Shown here piece by piece: positions 8,617 to 17,220 of a stretch of 64,000 bases of DNA. The stretch comes from Spirochaeta sp. (GTDB taxonomy: Bacteria; Spirochaetota; Spirochaetia; DSM-27196; Alkalispirochaetaceae): contig SLRR01000001.1 in the NCBI GenBank assembly GCA_007130865.1, positions 1-64,000 on the forward strand, read 5' to 3'. Position numbers and translations under genes: made by a program. How positions within the stretch are numbered: the first letter of the stretch is position 1; every line of letters starts with the position of its first letter. A model generated the notes under the pieces. The model was not told where the DNA came from. It ran no database searches and saw only the letters and a list, made by a program, of their open reading frames with translations.

Positions 8617-10601
8617 CGCACATCCAAAATCCGCGCTCGTTGCTCGACCGCTGGGTGAAAGCAGAGCGGCTCCGTCCAATAGATCGAGCGTTTGCGCGTT
8701 TTCTCCAGGAAGCACACCCCGAAGCCTCTCCCCTGCTCATCGTCGCCGCGGCGCAGACCAGCTTCCTGAGTGGCCACGGTCACACGTGCCTGGATATCGA
8801 CTCGGTCACCGCCGTCGAGGATGAACCGGAAGAGCCACAGGAGCCGGGCCAGGTTCCTGACGTCGCGGACAGTACCGATGCGGTAAACGCCACACCCTCG
8901 GGAGTTCTCGCCGCGGCCGTTCGGGAGCACCTGCTGAACGCTCTGAGATTTCCCGCGCTCACGGCCACCACCGGCGACGCACCCCTGGCGTTCGTGGACG
9001 GCGCGCGTCCGCGGCTGTACCTGAAACGTCATTATCGTAATGAGCAAACGATACGCCGCCACGTAATGCACCGGATCGGAGAAACGTCGAACACCACGAA
9101 CGCCGGCGCGGTGAGAGCAGTCCTGGAGCGACTGTTCACTGAGAATCGGACTGGGGAGACACCGGACTGGGCAGGAATCGCCTGTTCTCTGGCACTGCGG
9201 TCCCTTTTTTCCGTCGTTACCGGGGGGCCGGGCACGGGAAAAACCACGGTGGTGGTTCGGATCCTGGCGGCGATCTTCCTCCTGGAAGGGACGTGTCGTG
9301 TCCGACTTGCCGCTCCCACGGGAAAAGCGGCAACACGCCTGCAGGATTCGATCCGGACGCAGCTGCCCGCTATGCCCGCGGAAGTACGAGACGCGATCCC
9401 GCAAACGGTTACCACGATCCACAAACTTCTCGGCGTGGACGGCCGGCGGGGAACGGCACGCTATCACGCCGGATCTACCCTGCCGGCAGATGTGGTTGTT
9501 ATCGACGAAGCGTCGATGATCGACGTGGAACTCACAGCACGGCTGCTGGAAGCGATCCCGGAACGGTGCCGGGTGATACTGCTGGGAGACAAGGATCAGC
9601 TCGCGTCGGTGGAAGCCGGAGCGGTCCTGGCGGATCTCTGCCTTCACGCTGAGGAAGGACGGTATACCGGCGAAACCGTACGCTGGGTGGAAGAAGCCAC
9701 CGGAGAATCGATCCCCCACCAGATGAGGTCCGAGAACGGCGGTCCCCTGGACCAGGCCGTCGCAATGCTGCGGTACAGTCACCGCTTCTCCCGGACCGGT
9801 GGCATCGGCGTGCCCGCCGAGGCGATACGCTCCGGCAACGCCACCGGCGTTCCCCGGGGTGAGGCGCCGGGGTTTGGTCGACTTCCCGTGGACGGAACGC
9901 GGGACGAACGGTTCCGTCGTCTACTGGAGGCGTTCGAGATACCCGTGTCGCGAGCCGTAGCGGGGCCGCCGCAGAACGCAGACGCGGGAGCGCTCGACGC
10001 GTGGGCGCTGGAAATTCTGCGTGATTACGGTACGGTCCGGGCGCTCTGCGCGATACGGGAAGGCCCCTGGGGCGTGTACCGGGTTAATGAGATGATCAGG
10101 ATCCTGCTTCAACGATCGGATATCGTTCCGGAAGGCCCTGAGTGGTATCCCGGCCGGCCGGTGATCGTGACGCGGAACGACTACCGTTTGAATCTGATGA
10201 ACGGAGACGTGGGCGTGGCGCTTCCTCTACCGGGAGGCTTGCGCGTTGCTTTTGAAGGGAACGTCCACCGACCCGTGCGGTGGGTGCTTCCGCGGCGGTT
10301 ACAGGCGGTGGAGACGGTATTCGCCATGACCGTACACAAGTCACAAGGATCGGAGTTTGAACGGGTGGTTCTGGTGCTGCCCGATCGTGACGTACCGGTC
10401 CTGACGCGGGAGTTGATCTATACCGGAATCACCCGGGCCCGCTCGGAGGTGACCCTGGTCGAGCCGGATCCGACTGTCCTGGAAAAAGGTGTCCGCCGAG
10501 GGGTAACCCGCGCCGGCGGACTGGGGGTGTTGCTTCACGATGAAGATTACGATCCGCTAACGACGGTTAGCAGACTGACGGATCGCACAATAGTGGATTA
10601 G
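8613..10601 (+). CDS. recD: Exodeoxyribonuclease V subunit alpha (RecD)
   Basis: 662 residues; the fast 5'-3' SF1B helicase of RecBCD. Visible motifs are Walker A GGPGTGKT at 204-211, LAAPTGKAATRLQDSI (motif Ia), VVIDEASMIDVELTARLL (Walker B), LLGDKDQLASVEAGAVLADL (motif III), and MTVHKSQGSEFERVVLVLP and LIYTGITRARSEV near the C-terminus. The start ATG at 8613 overlaps the recB stop as ATGA and is preceded by GGGAGG. A long upstream in-frame extension exists but lies inside recB. Length is near the E. coli protein (608 residues). It is the last gene of the operon; I see no strong terminator on the plus strand just after it. Confidence 0.95.
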   Translation: MTHIQNPRSLLDRWVKAERLRPIDRAFARFLQEAHPEASPLLIVAAAQTSFLSGHGHTCLDIDSVTAVEDEPEEPQEPGQVPDVADSTDAVNATPSGVLAAAVREHLLNALRFPALTATTGDAPLAFVDGARPRLYLKRHYRNEQTIRRHVMHRIGETSNTTNAGAVRAVLERLFTENRTGETPDWAGIACSLALRSLFSVVTGGPGTGKTTVVVRILAAIFLLEGTCRVRLAAPTGKAATRLQDSIRTQLPAMPAEVRDAIPQTVTTIHKLLGVDGRRGTARYHAGSTLPADVVVIDEASMIDVELTARLLEAIPERCRVILLGDKDQLASVEAGAVLADLCLHAEEGRYTGETVRWVEEATGESIPHQMRSENGGPLDQAVAMLRYSHRFSRTGGIGVPAEAIRSGNATGVPRGEAPGFGRLPVDGTRDERFRRLLEAFEIPVSRAVAGPPQNADAGALDAWALEILRDYGTVRALCAIREGPWGVYRVNEMIRILLQRSDIVPEGPEWYPGRPVIVTRNDYRLNLMNGDVGVALPLPGGLRVAFEGNVHRPVRWVLPRRLQAVETVFAMTVHKSQGSEFERVVLVLPDRDVPVLTRELIYTGITRARSEVTLVEPDPTVLEKGVRRGVTRAGGLGVLLHDEDYDPLTTVSRLTDRTIVD

Positions 10602-10623
10602 CGTAAACGCGAAGAAAGGAAAA

Positions 10624-10659
10624 GACCCCGGGACCACGCTTTCACGCGAACCCGGGGTC
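10624..10659 (-). terminator. Terminator of tRNA-Val(UAC)
   Basis: The perfect nine-base arms 10624-10632 and 10651-10659 form a GC-rich hairpin. On the minus strand it is followed by TTTTCCTTTC. It lies just past the 3' end of the tRNA and may also stop leftover transcription from recD. Confidence 0.75.
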
Positions 10660-10669
10660 CATTTAAACG

Positions 10670-10742
<73 letters not shown>

Positions 10743-10753
10743 GGAACGACCGG

Positions 10754-10782
10754 AATGTAGCATGCTCGCCGGGAAGCGTCAA
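10754..10782 (-). promoter_or_regulatory. Promoter of tRNA-Val(UAC)
   Basis: Read on the minus strand, TTGACG (10782-10777) and TACATT (10759-10754) are 17 bases apart. Transcription would start a few bases before the tRNA 5' end. Confidence 0.7.
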
Positions 10783-10840
10783 TCACCGCTCGCTCCGGTC
10801 TGTAACAACTCCCCCCGGCTATGATAACATCGCCCCGTTT

Positions 10841-12871
10841 ATGACGGAAAATACACGAAATATCGGCATCATGGCACACATCGACGCCGGGAAGACCACC
10901 ACGACGGAACGCATCCTCTACTATACCGGCAAGTCCCACCGCATCGGAGAGGTTGACGACGGCGCCGCTACAATGGACTGGATGGTGCAGGAACAGAATC
11001 GGGGAATTACGATCACCTCCGCGGCGACCACTACCTACTGGAACGATCACGGTATAAACATCATCGACACACCGGGACACGTGGACTTCACCGCCGAGGT
11101 GGAACGGAGCCTCCGCGTGCTGGATGGAGCGGTAGCGATCTTCTGCGCCGTCGGTGGCGTGGAGCCACAGAGTGAAACGGTCTGGCGTCAGGCCAACACC
11201 TACGAGGTCCCGAGAATCGCCTACATCAACAAGATGGACCGTACCGGCGCGGACTTTTTTGGAGTCGTCCGGGAAATCCGGGAAAAATTGAAAGCCAACG
11301 CCGTTCCGGTAGCGCTTCCGATCGGCCGGGAGAACTCCTTCAGCGGTACTATCGACCTCGTGAAGATGAGGGAGCTGCACTGGAACGCACAGGACGCAGG
11401 AAAGACGATCTCGGAACACCCGATCCGGGACGAACTCCAGGATCTCGCCCGGGAACACCGCGAGAAGCTCCTGGACGCGGTTTCCACCTATTCCGACGAG
11501 ATCACGGAACTGATTCTCGAAGAAAAGGATGTTCCTGAGGAGCTTGTCTACAATGTGCTCCGGGAGCAGACCCTGGCACAGACGATCGTACCGGTGTACG
11601 TGGGCGCAAGCCTCCGGAATATCGGCGTGCAACCGCTCCTGGATTCAGTGATCCGGCTGCTCCCCTCCCCGACGGACCTTCCCCCGATCGTGGGGCACCA
11701 TCCCAAGAAGGAAACGGAGGTGGAGGTACACCGCACCGAGGACGGCCAGGCGGTAGCGATGGTTTTCAAGATCCAGACCGATCGGGAAGCGGGAAACCTC
11801 TGTTTTGTCCGGGTTTATCAGGGGTTTCTAAAGTCCGGTGTGGCGACGTTCAACCATAACCAGGGCAAACGGGAGCGGATCAACCGCATTTTCCGGATGC
11901 ACGCAAATCGGACGGAGCAGGTGGATCGGCTCGTCGCCGGTGAGATCGGTGTCGTGGTGGGCTTCAAGCTGGCCCAGACCGGCGATACGATCGGCAGCGA
12001 AGGCTTCCCGGTCGTACTGGAGCGGATGCATTTCCCGGAACCGGTTATCTCCGTCGCGATCGAACCGCGCACGATGAGCGAGCGTGATCGGCTTAAGGAC
12101 GTACTTGGACTGCTAACGAGAGAGGACCCTACGTTTTTCTGGAAAGAAGACTCCGATACGGGAGAGTTGGTTATTTCCGGCATGGGCGAGCTTCACCTGG
12201 ACGTGCTGGTCACCCGCGTTGTGGACGACTATAACGTGAAGGCAAAGGTGGGAAATCCGCAGGTGACGTATCGTGAGACGATCCTCAACGAGACCGAGCA
12301 CCGAGAGGTCTTTCACAAGGTTCTGGCCGGGAAGGATAACCATGCGGAGCTCACCCTCCGGGTAATGCCACGCAAACGGGGTGACGGGAACTGCTTTAAA
12401 AGCCTGCTTTCTCCGGATAAGCTGCCGGAACCGTTTGCTTCCGCCGCGGAACGAGGTATTACCGGTGCCTTTGCCTCGGGGATCAGCTGGGGTTATCCTA
12501 CGATCGATATCGGGGTGGAACTGATCGACGCGGTCTGGTCGGAACTGACCGCCACGGAGTTCGCCTTCGAGGCGTGCGGTGCGATCGCCTTTGACAACGC
12601 CTGTCGCGCGGCGGAGGCGGTTCTCCTGGAACCGGTTATGAAAGTGACCGTGCTGGTGCCTCAGGAGTTCATGGGTGAGGTAATCAACGGGATAACAACC
12701 CGGGGAGGAGTAGTCCACGCGGTCGAGAGTCGACCCGGGGTGGAGCAGATAATCGCTGAAGCGCCGCTGAAGAAGATGTTCGGGTACAGCACCGCCTTGC
12801 GCAGCGCCACGCAGGGCCGGGGAAACTACGCGATGGAGTTTTCCCATTTTGCCCGGGAGACCGCTCGTTGA
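10841..12871 (+). CDS. fusA: Elongation factor G
   Basis: 677 residues. EF-G is the ribosomal translocase GTPase; in organisms with two EF-Gs one copy may specialise in ribosome recycling with RRF. The G motifs are canonical: P-loop AHIDAGKT at 12-19, [12 protein letters not shown] in switch I, DTPGHVDF with the catalytic His near residue 80, and NKMD at 130-133. The C-terminal domains include [11 protein letters not shown] and the EF-G domain V block. The ATG at 10841 was chosen because it yields the standard [19 protein letters not shown] start; upstream in-frame codons lie in the tRNA. A TATGAT box lies at 10820-10825. The sequence resembles spirochaetal spdEFG2-type proteins, but that subclass is from memory and unconfirmed. 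Confidence 0.95.
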   Translation: MTENTRNIGIMAHIDAGKTTTTERILYYTGKSHRIGEVDDGAATMDWMVQEQNRGITITSAATTTYWNDHGINIIDTPGHVDFTAEVERSLRVLDGAVAIFCAVGGVEPQSETVWRQANTYEVPRIAYINKMDRTGADFFGVVREIREKLKANAVPVALPIGRENSFSGTIDLVKMRELHWNAQDAGKTISEHPIRDELQDLAREHREKLLDAVSTYSDEITELILEEKDVPEELVYNVLREQTLAQTIVPVYVGASLRNIGVQPLLDSVIRLLPSPTDLPPIVGHHPKKETEVEVHRTEDGQAVAMVFKIQTDREAGNLCFVRVYQGFLKSGVATFNHNQGKRERINRIFRMHANRTEQVDRLVAGEIGVVVGFKLAQTGDTIGSEGFPVVLERMHFPEPVISVAIEPRTMSERDRLKDVLGLLTREDPTFFWKEDSDTGELVISGMGELHLDVLVTRVVDDYNVKAKVGNPQVTYRETILNETEHREVFHKVLAGKDNHAELTLRVMPRKRGDGNCFKSLLSPDKLPEPFASAAERGITGAFASGISWGYPTIDIGVELIDAVWSELTATEFAFEACGAIAFDNACRAAEAVLLEPVMKVTVLVPQEFMGEVINGITTRGGVVHAVESRPGVEQIIAEAPLKKMFGYSTALRSATQGRGNYAMEFSHFARETAR

Positions 12872-12908
12872 GGATATACGAACAAACTGTGGAACGCGCA
12901 TATTTTGC

Positions 12909-12937
12909 TTGACAACGCACGAGACCGCCGGGAGAAT
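12909..12937 (+). promoter_or_regulatory. Predicted promoter of the second EF-G gene
   Basis: A perfect TTGACA at 12909-12914 is followed, after 17 bases, by GAGAAT at 12932-12937. A leader of about 40 bases and an AGGAAGG ribosome site precede the ATG at 12985. Confidence 0.5.
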
Positions 12938-12984
12938 TGGAAGCTCGTTTACTTCAGTATAAAACAAGGAAGGAAGTGATCAGC

Positions 12985-15063
12985 ATGGGGTATACCACGG
13001 ACCAGATCAGGAACATTGCGGTAGCAGGCCATGGAGCTACCGGTAAAACGTCGTTTGTCGAGCAGATACTGGCTACCGGTGGGGTGGTTCCGCAGCCCGC
13101 CCTGGTAGAGTCCGGTAAGACGGTCAGCGACTACACGCCGGAAGAGGTGGAAAACGGCATATCGATTCACACGGCGCTCTCGCATCTTGAGTGGGACACG
13201 TGCAAGGTTAATATTCTTGATACGCCGGGATCCTCCGATTTCGTAGGTGAAGTGGTGACTGCTTTCAGAGTCGCCGAGGCGGCGGTGATGATGGTAGGCG
13301 CGCGGTCCGGTGTCCAGATCGAGACGATCAAGCTCTGGCGACGCCTGGACAACCGGAACATGCCCCGGATCGTCTTCATCAACAAGATGAACGAGGAACG
13401 CGCCGATTACGAGAGCGTTCTCCAGGACCTGCGGGACAAATTTCAGGTAACCCTGGTGCCGATCACGATCCCGATCGGTTCAGCCGGAGAGTTTTCCGGT
13501 ATTGTGGATCTCATTAACGCAAAAGCGTGGAAAGCGAACGGTCCCTCAGAGGCGGAGAGCGAGATGGAAATCCCGGGAGACCTGGCGGGTACGGTCGAGG
13601 ACTACCGGGCACAGCTGGTGGAAGCGGCGGCAGAAGGCGACGACGAGCTCACGATGAAGTATCTCGAGGAGGAAAGCCTCTCCGAAGAGGATATCCGCAA
13701 CGGTATCGCCGCGGGGCTGCGCGACAACCGAGTGGTACCGGTATTCTGCGGTTCTTCCCTCGCCAACAGTGGCATCCGCGTGTTTCTCGATTTTCTCGCC
13801 TGGGCGGCGCCGTCACCTGCGGGGGTAAAGGAAGTTTCCCTGGAGAAGGACGGCACGGAACAACCGTTCGATGTAACCCCGGACACCACCTTCTCGGCGA
13901 TGAATTTTAAAACTACGCTGGACCAGTTCTCGGGCAAGCTTTCCTTCATCAAGGTGATGGGTGGTTGTCTTGCTTCCGGTGACGAGTTCGTGATCGACCG
14001 GGACGGCAAGAAAGTCAAAGCGAGTAAACTCTATTGCGCCGTGGGGAAAAAACTCCTCGATACGGACAAACTCTGTGCCGGAGACCTGGGTATCCTGGCT
14101 AAGATCGGCGATGCCCACACCAATGACACCTTTCACGCACCGGACGCCTACGTGCACTTCCGCCCCCTTGCGCTTCCCCGGCCGGTTTACTCCCTGGCAA
14201 TTTCCGCCGGGAGCAAGAAAGACGAGGACAAGCTGAACGAGCAGCTCGTACGCGTCACCGAGGAAGACCGCACGTTCAAGGTTACGTTCGATCCCGAGAC
14301 GCACGAGACCGTTATCGCCGGCATGGGCGAGCTCCATATCAACACGATTCTCAACAAGATCAAGACGAGCCAGAAGATAGAGATAGAGACACGGCCTCCC
14401 CGCGTGGCGTACCGGGAGACGATAACAAAATCCACCGAGGTAAGTTATCGTCATAAGAAGCAATCCGGCGGACACGGTCAGTTCGGCGAGGTCCATATCC
14501 GGGTGCGCCCCCTGGAACGCGGCCAGAAGTACGAGTTCGCCAACGAGATCAAGGGCGGAGCCGTTTCCAAGGGATACGTCCCGGGGATCGAAAAGGGGTT
14601 CCACGAGGCGATGGAGCACGGCGTACTGGCGGGCTATCCCGTACGGGACGTGGGGATCGTGCTCTTTGACGGAAAAGAACATCCCGTGGATTCCTCGGAA
14701 ATGGCGTTCAAGATCGCCGCCCGGGGTGCTCTGAAGGAAGCGATGAAGAAGTGCGGACCTGTTCTGCTGGAGCCGGTGATGAAGCTGTCCGTCTTTATCG
14801 AAGATCAGTACCTGGGAGACGTACTCTCGGACCTGAGTTCCAAGCGCGGGCGTGTCCTCGGCCAGGATCAGCTCGGTGGCGGTATCATGGAAATCAACGC
14901 GCTGGTACCGCAGGCGGAACTTCTGCGGTACGCGATCGACCTTCGCTCACTTACCGCCGGCACCGGGAGTTTTGAGGTGGACTTTGACCATTACGATCCG
15001 GTAAGCGGCAAGATTGCCGACGAGATCGTGGCCAACTCCCAGTACGTGGAGAAGGAAGACTGA
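12985..15063 (+). CDS. EF-G-like translational GTPase, divergent paralogue
   Basis: 692 residues with the full EF-G domain order, but with altered G motifs. The P-loop is GHGATGKT (15-22) instead of AHxDxGKT. G3 reads DTPGSSDF (79-86), replacing the usual catalytic His. G4 reads NKMN (133-136) where NKxD normally confers guanine specificity. Domain III contains GMGELHINTIL, and the C-terminal domains are intact and EF-G-like. The ATG follows a strong AGGAAGG site. It probably belongs with the EF-G II / spirochaetal second EF-G group. Whether it translocates, recycles ribosomes or acts otherwise cannot be told from sequence. Expression from its own promoter, 113 bases after fusA, suggests independent control. 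Confidence 0.88.
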   Translation: MGYTTDQIRNIAVAGHGATGKTSFVEQILATGGVVPQPALVESGKTVSDYTPEEVENGISIHTALSHLEWDTCKVNILDTPGSSDFVGEVVTAFRVAEAAVMMVGARSGVQIETIKLWRRLDNRNMPRIVFINKMNEERADYESVLQDLRDKFQVTLVPITIPIGSAGEFSGIVDLINAKAWKANGPSEAESEMEIPGDLAGTVEDYRAQLVEAAAEGDDELTMKYLEEESLSEEDIRNGIAAGLRDNRVVPVFCGSSLANSGIRVFLDFLAWAAPSPAGVKEVSLEKDGTEQPFDVTPDTTFSAMNFKTTLDQFSGKLSFIKVMGGCLASGDEFVIDRDGKKVKASKLYCAVGKKLLDTDKLCAGDLGILAKIGDAHTNDTFHAPDAYVHFRPLALPRPVYSLAISAGSKKDEDKLNEQLVRVTEEDRTFKVTFDPETHETVIAGMGELHINTILNKIKTSQKIEIETRPPRVAYRETITKSTEVSYRHKKQSGGHGQFGEVHIRVRPLERGQKYEFANEIKGGAVSKGYVPGIEKGFHEAMEHGVLAGYPVRDVGIVLFDGKEHPVDSSEMAFKIAARGALKEAMKKCGPVLLEPVMKLSVFIEDQYLGDVLSDLSSKRGRVLGQDQLGGGIMEINALVPQAELLRYAIDLRSLTAGTGSFEVDFDHYDPVSGKIADEIVANSQYVEKED

Positions 15064-15083
15064 TCATCGATCAATAAACCGAG

Positions 15084-15120
15084 ACCGGCTGCCGCGGAAT
15101 ATCCCGGCGGCCGGTTTGTC
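15084..15120 (+). terminator. Possible terminator after the second EF-G gene
   Basis: An imperfect GC-rich stem-loop (ACCGGCTGCCGCGG pairing with CCCGGCGGCCGGT) is followed by TTTGTC on the plus strand. It lies between convergent genes. The T-run is short, so efficiency is uncertain. Confidence 0.45.
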
Positions 15121-15191
15121 GGTCCTGCGCCGGCGGGCGTCGCCAGGTGATCCCCCCGAGTTATTCTCGCTATCACTGCCCGGATCATCGT

Positions 15192-16412
15192 CTAAAGCCG
15201 TTGCTCCAGAACCGCGTCACGCTCCAGGAAATCAAACACAGCACGACAGAAGACCGCAATTCCGTCCTTGAGGACCGTATCATCCACGCGGAACGCCGGG
15301 TGGTGGTGCTGGATCGTCTCTCCCTCCGGAGCGATCCCCAAAAAGAAAAACGTTGACGGCACAGCACCCGCGAAATAGGCGAAGTCCTCGCCTCCCATGG
15401 TGGGATACTCCGCTTCTCTCACACGTTCTCTACCCAGTACCGTTTGCGCGGCGTCACGCAGGAGCGCGGTGATTTTGGAATCGTTAATGAGCGGCGGATA
15501 CCGAAAATCGTAATCGAACCGGTAGTCCGCACCGTGAATCGCGGTCACCTGCCGGACAACGGCTTCCATCATCGCGGGGATCTCTTCCCGCAACGCCGGG
15601 TCCAGGGTCCGAACCGTTCCTTCCAGTTCCGCCTCGCCGGGAATCACGTTGTGAGTATTTCCTGCGCTTACGCGACACACGGAAATGACCGCCGGCAGAA
15701 CGGGGTTGACCCGACGGCCTACCAGGTTCTGGAACTGCTGTATCACTGTCGCTGCGATAGGGACCGGATCGACGCATTCGTGGGGACGTGCCGCGTGTCC
15801 GCCCCTGCCGAGAATCCTGATCGTAAAACTGTCCGGCGCCGCCATAAACGGTCCCGGTTTGTACTCCACGATACCCCGTGGAGCGCTACCCCACAGGTGT
15901 AATCCCAGAGCGGCTTCCACCCGGGGATTCTCCAGCACGCCTTCTCGGATCATTCCCTCCGCGCCCCCGGTTGTTTCTTCAGCAGGCTGAAACACGAACC
16001 GGACGTTTCCGGGAAGGTCTTCCTTCAGACCGCACAGCACCATGGCCGTACCCAGGAGAATCGCCGTGTGTCCATCGTGACCGCAGGCGTGCATCACGCC
16101 GGGAACCTCGGAGCTGAACGGGAGACCCGTTTCCTCCTGAACCGGGAGCGCATCCATGTCCGCCCGCAGCAGGATCGTACGTTCTCGGTGGGAATCTTTT
16201 CGTGACGTATCCCCGGTCAACAGTGCGCTCACACCGGTCCTGTTGACTCCGGTCCGTACCGAGAGAGGCAGTTCCGAGAGGACCTCCGCCACGAGAGCCG
16301 CGGTTCTGGTCTCCTGAAACGCCGGTTCAGGGTGCCGGTGCAGCGTATGCCGCAGTTCAACCACACGATCTTCCACTGCGGCTACCGCGTCCAGAATCGT
16401 TTCCGTCGTCAT
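15192..16412 (-). CDS. M20 family amidohydrolase (hippurate/N-acyl-amino acid type)
   Basis: 406 residues, the usual length for the M20D branch (hippurate hydrolase, N-acyl-L-amino-acid and IAA-amino-acid hydrolases). Metal-site motifs are present: ILLRADMDALPVQEETGLPF, GVMHACGHDGHTAILLGTA with the Cys/His/Asp/His cluster, FQPAEETTGGAEGMI with the catalytic Glu pair, and MGGEDFAYFAGAVPSTFFFLG near the C-terminus. A GGHAARPHECVDP segment marks the dimerisation lid. The enzyme is cytosolic and hydrolyses an amide bond to release an amino acid; the acyl group is not predictable. It is first downstream of trmB and mfd on the same strand, 72 bases after trmB, with no clear terminator between. Confidence 0.9.
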   Translation of the reverse strand: MTTETILDAVAAVEDRVVELRHTLHRHPEPAFQETRTAALVAEVLSELPLSVRTGVNRTGVSALLTGDTSRKDSHRERTILLRADMDALPVQEETGLPFSSEVPGVMHACGHDGHTAILLGTAMVLCGLKEDLPGNVRFVFQPAEETTGGAEGMIREGVLENPRVEAALGLHLWGSAPRGIVEYKPGPFMAAPDSFTIRILGRGGHAARPHECVDPVPIAATVIQQFQNLVGRRVNPVLPAVISVCRVSAGNTHNVIPGEAELEGTVRTLDPALREEIPAMMEAVVRQVTAIHGADYRFDYDFRYPPLINDSKITALLRDAAQTVLGRERVREAEYPTMGGEDFAYFAGAVPSTFFFLGIAPEGETIQHHHPAFRVDDTVLKDGIAVFCRAVFDFLERDAVLEQRL

Positions 16413-16484
16413 CAGCCGATGATAGATCGAACCGGCTCAGACCGTCAAATCACGATTCGGAAACCCCCGGGGATAACCTGCCTC

Positions 16485-17213
16485 TTACTGAGCGCGCTCG
16501 TACACGAGCTCGTAAATCCGGTGTCCCTTGGCGAGTCCTTTTCTCTCGAAAGCGGTCTGCGGTCGCCACTTCCGGGGAGGAGCAAAACGATTCTGACTGT
16601 CCTCCGCGTAAAGGTTCTTCAGATCCCGCGACTCCTCCAGGATCCGTACCATCTGGTACGCGTAATCCTCCCAGTCGGTTACAAGATAAAGGTATCCTCC
16701 GGGCCGAAGCAGCGGAACCACGAGTTCCGAAAACCCGGGTCGGACCAGGCGCCGTTTATGGTGACGTTTCTTCGGCCATGGATCGGGGAAAAAGAGGTGT
16801 ATACCCGTGAGACTGCTCCGGGGTATCAGGTAACGGCATACCTGGACCGCGTCGTACCGGACAACCCGGACGTTTTCCAGGGATCGTCGCTCCAGTTCGC
16901 TCAGAAGTTTTCCCACGCCCGGTTTGTGTACCTCCACCCCGATAAAGTCCTGATCCCGGCGCCGGTCCGCCAGTTCCGCCAGCTCGCGCCCCATGCCAAA
17001 ACCGATATCCATTATGATCTCCCGGTCGGGTTGCTCTCGGCGGTGGGGGAAGAGGTCGTACCAGTCGAGGGTTTCCTCATCCGGATCGAACTGTTCCGTA
17101 ACAGGATCAAAGGGTATACAGTACCGTCCCTGCAGACGCTCGTAGGCGTGTTTCTGGTGATCGCTCATGCGGGTCATCCGCACGACATAACTGCGTATTC
17201 CGTTCAACTCCAT
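16485..17213 (-). CDS. trmB: tRNA (guanine-N7-)-methyltransferase TrmB
   Basis: 242 residues. TrmB puts the m7G46 methyl group on the tRNA variable loop using S-adenosylmethionine. Diagnostic elements are the SAM loop IMDIGFGMGRELAEL, IGVEVHKPGVGKLL, VRVVRYDAVQV and the family signature HLFFPDPWPKKRHHKRRLV, followed by GGYLYLVTDWEDYA. The start ATG lies seven bases after the mfd stop... read in transcription order mfd is downstream-independent: trmB follows mfd closely and has its own AAGGAG site. The compact spacing implies one transcript mfd-trmB-M20. Confidence 0.93.
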   Translation of the reverse strand: MELNGIRSYVVRMTRMSDHQKHAYERLQGRYCIPFDPVTEQFDPDEETLDWYDLFPHRREQPDREIIMDIGFGMGRELAELADRRRDQDFIGVEVHKPGVGKLLSELERRSLENVRVVRYDAVQVCRYLIPRSSLTGIHLFFPDPWPKKRHHKRRLVRPGFSELVVPLLRPGGYLYLVTDWEDYAYQMVRILEESRDLKNLYAEDSQNRFAPPRKWRPQTAFERKGLAKGHRIYELVYERAQ

Positions 17214-17220
17214 TTGCTCC

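Noticed and set aside
15064-15191. Small frames between the second EF-G gene and the amidohydrolase
   Set aside because: They run through the likely terminator hairpin into the opposite-strand gene and have no ribosome site.
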